Position numbers and translations under genes: made by a program
In this document: in pieces, positions 62,843-64,000 of the stretch
Position numbering within the stretch: the first letter of the stretch is position 1
Layout of the letters: the number at the start of each line of letters is the position of its first letter
Notes under the pieces: generated by a model
Databases searched by the model: none
Told to the model about the DNA's origin: nothing
Seen by the model: the letters and a program-made list of their open reading frames with translations, nothing else
NCBI GenBank assembly: GCA_009780415.1
Contig: WRAC01000008.1
Coordinates: forward strand, 1 to 64,000
Direction of reading: 5' to 3'
DNA length: 64,000 nt
DNA from: Defluviitaleaceae bacterium
GTDB lineage: Bacteria; Bacillota; Clostridia; Lachnospirales; WRAX01

Positions 62843-63334
62843 TCAGTCTTTAGACATCGACATTATAAGCGACACCTCGCCCTGACCCATATCCAATTCC
62901 TTTGCGATTTGCGCGACGGACATGCCGCTTCTGCTAAGTTCCAAAATCCTGGCGGAACGCGGGTTAAGAGTTTTAGGCTTCGGTTTATGATCCGGTTTAA
63001 GCTCTTGCTTTAACTGCATGGCTCCGGGAAAAGCAATAATCGGCGCCGTTTCGATAGCCTTTTTCTTTTCGTCTATCAGATTATAAAGGAACAGCAACTC
63101 GGTATATTTCTGATCCATTTCATTTATAACGTTTTGCGACATGCCGTTTAATTCCGTGATTATATTATCAGCCTCTGATATGGTTGTGTCCATGACTTCA
63201 AGCCGCTTATCCAAAATCATGTCAAGCGGCGGTTTATCGGGGATCCCGTTTCTTTTAGGCCCAAAAAATGAAAGGATCACTATAACTAATCCGGCAACAA
63301 CGCCCGTTATCAATAAAACTTGAATAATGTCCAT
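62843..63334 (-). CDS. DUF6115-like membrane protein of the flagellar operon
   Basis: Protein of 163 aa with one N-terminal membrane segment (about 5-25), a helical middle and a C-terminal helix-turn-helix-like motif (LELSRSGMSVAQIAKELDMG, about 133-152). The pattern matches DUF6115 proteins found between FapA and MltG-like genes in Clostridia. Function unknown; it may bind DNA or a regulator at the membrane. Confidence 0.65.
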   Translation of the reverse strand: MDIIQVLLITGVVAGLVIVILSFFGPKRNGIPDKPPLDMILDKRLEVMDTTISEADNIITELNGMSQNVINEMDQKYTELLFLYNLIDEKKKAIETAPIIAFPGAMQLKQELKPDHKPKPKTLNPRSARILELSRSGMSVAQIAKELDMGQGEVSLIMSMSKD

Positions 63335-63342
63335 AGTTTATC

Positions 63343-63660
63343 CTACAGCGAAATATCCAGCAAGCTCTTTTTAACGGTATGACCGTCATCCGGCTTCTGC
63401 CCGTTCTCATCACCGTGCTGCCGCTTACGCCGGCGGCTGTTTCCGCCGCCGCTGTTTCCGCGCCCGTCCTTATCGACATTCTGCCCCTCTGTCCTGTTGG
63501 AGCGGATGACGGACTGCTGCTCCTGAACCGTATTCCTTTGCAATTGCTGGGCAAACTGCTGCTGCTCGTTAGCCGGCCTGGCGTTTTCCGCGGCGGCTGT
63601 ACGCGACGTTTCCATGGCCTTTGGCATAACCAGTTGCATATCAATCGGTCTGATGCTCAT
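63343..63660 (-). CDS. conserved unknown protein of the flagellar/chemotaxis operon
   Basis: Protein of 105 aa, mostly polar and probably disordered (Q, N, R, K-rich centre). MSIRPIDMQLVMPKA at the start and KSLLDISL at the end resemble the small unknown proteins that accompany FapA and DUF6115 genes in Clostridia. No other motif is seen. Confidence 0.55.
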   Translation of the reverse strand: MSIRPIDMQLVMPKAMETSRTAAAENARPANEQQQFAQQLQRNTVQEQQSVIRSNRTEGQNVDKDGRGNSGGGNSRRRKRQHGDENGQKPDDGHTVKKSLLDISL

Positions 63661-63688
63661 AACTCATCACCTCTGCATTAGAGCTTGC

Positions 63689-64000
63689 TTAATAAGCAAT
63701 ATAAGCCCCAATCGACACCGCCTCGTCCTTATTACGGAGCGTGCAGGAATAAAGCTCATCCTGCACTTTTAGCAGGACGCCGCCAACAATTATTTTAACA
63801 CCGCAATTTATAACCTGGCTGACCCGAACGATACCCTCTTTCGAGTTGAGCGCGACCAGCAGGGAGTTCATTTCTTTCTGAATTTTATCCATTTCAACGC
63901 GCAAGTGGATACGCGCGTGGAGCGAACGGAGCTTCAAATCCTCGTTCGCGGCCTTGTATGCTTCCACAAGTCTCTCTTTATCATAGTCATCTTTAATTTT
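63689..64000 (-). CDS. C-terminal part of a FapA-like (DUF342) protein, cut by window edge
   Basis: The frame is open to the window end and gives about 103 residues. It has a helical coiled-coil portion (EMDKIQKEMNSLLVAL) and the end VIVGG-type beta segments NCGVKIIVGGVLLKV, as in the C-terminal region of FapA (DUF342) proteins. FapA-like proteins are often found in Gram-positive flagellar operons. The start is outside the window. Confidence 0.55.
   Translation of the reverse strand, partial: KIKDDYDKERLVEAYKAANEDLKLRSLHARIHLRVEMDKIQKEMNSLLVALNSKEGIVRVSQVINCGVKIIVGGVLLKVQDELYSCTLRNKDEAVSIGAYIAY

Noticed and set aside
1-64000. tRNA, rRNA or CRISPR features
   Set aside because: All gaps between genes are short and none contains a cloverleaf-like or regularly spaced repeat pattern that I can recognise.

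Overview
The window comes from a low-to-middle GC endospore-forming member of the Clostridia, most likely near Lachnospiraceae. Supporting signs are the IspH-ribosomal protein S1 fusion, RemA, an alpha/beta-type small acid-soluble spore protein, the ECF transporter module, a HemZ-type radical SAM enzyme, a DUF5721-like protein, and the tail of a Clostridia-type flagellar/chemotaxis operon at the right edge. It is gene-dense: no gap exceeds 300 bases, and I see no tRNA, rRNA or CRISPR array. This placement is inference from gene content.

Region by region. (1) 1-14064, minus strand: the start of an ISAs1-type transposase running off the left edge; a cell-wall division cluster (ftsE, ftsX, a coiled-coil M23 peptidase, a CtpA-type protease) ending at a clear terminator; a CdaR/PucR-type regulator; the ispH-S1 fusion, plsC and cmk; then thiI, a deaminase, a cysteine desulfurase, an ArsC/Spx-like protein and glnS. 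(2) 14204-19484, plus strand: remA, gmk, rpoZ, priA, def, fmt. The omega subunit has a long acidic tail. (3) 19479-23701: dcd (minus), a Rad3-like helicase with an N-terminal nuclease-like domain, and an aldo/keto reductase with ferredoxin-type clusters. (4) 23706-39678, minus strand: a long run from yihY and rel through a metallo-hydrolase, hemZ, hisS, aspS, an HD-GYP protein, parE/gyrB, ecfA1-ecfA2-ecfT, truA and a MATE exporter. (5) 39810-44815, plus strand: a spore-protein gene translationally coupled to a methyltransferase, a DUF5721-like protein, htpG, rsmD, coaD and a coiled-coil protein. (6) 44839-51442, minus strand: a nucleoside import and salvage cluster (BMP lipoprotein, ATPase, two permeases, uridine phosphorylase, cytidine deaminase, deoxyribose-phosphate aldolase). 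(7) 51640-61403, plus strand: a split methylmalonyl-CoA mutase, its GTPase chaperone, the epimerase, a carboxyltransferase, a biotin carrier, a small MmdE-like subunit and a four-subunit 2-oxoacid:ferredoxin oxidoreductase. (8) 61400-64000, minus strand: an unknown protein, an acetyltransferase, and the end of the motility operon (FapA-like, conserved unknown, DUF6115-like, small MltG-like).

The most distinctive system is region 7. Its gene order links 2-oxoglutarate, succinyl-CoA, methylmalonyl-CoA and propionyl-CoA in one transcription unit. Neither the sodium-pumping MmdB subunit nor a biotin carboxylase is present, so the direction and partner of the carboxyl transfer are open. A DUF4932-like membrane metalloprotease gene sits in the middle of this unit. 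Two dispersed repeat families also occur in the window. One is a GC-rich palindrome found in three copies: inside fmt, inside hemZ, and at the ribosome binding site of the mmdE-like gene.
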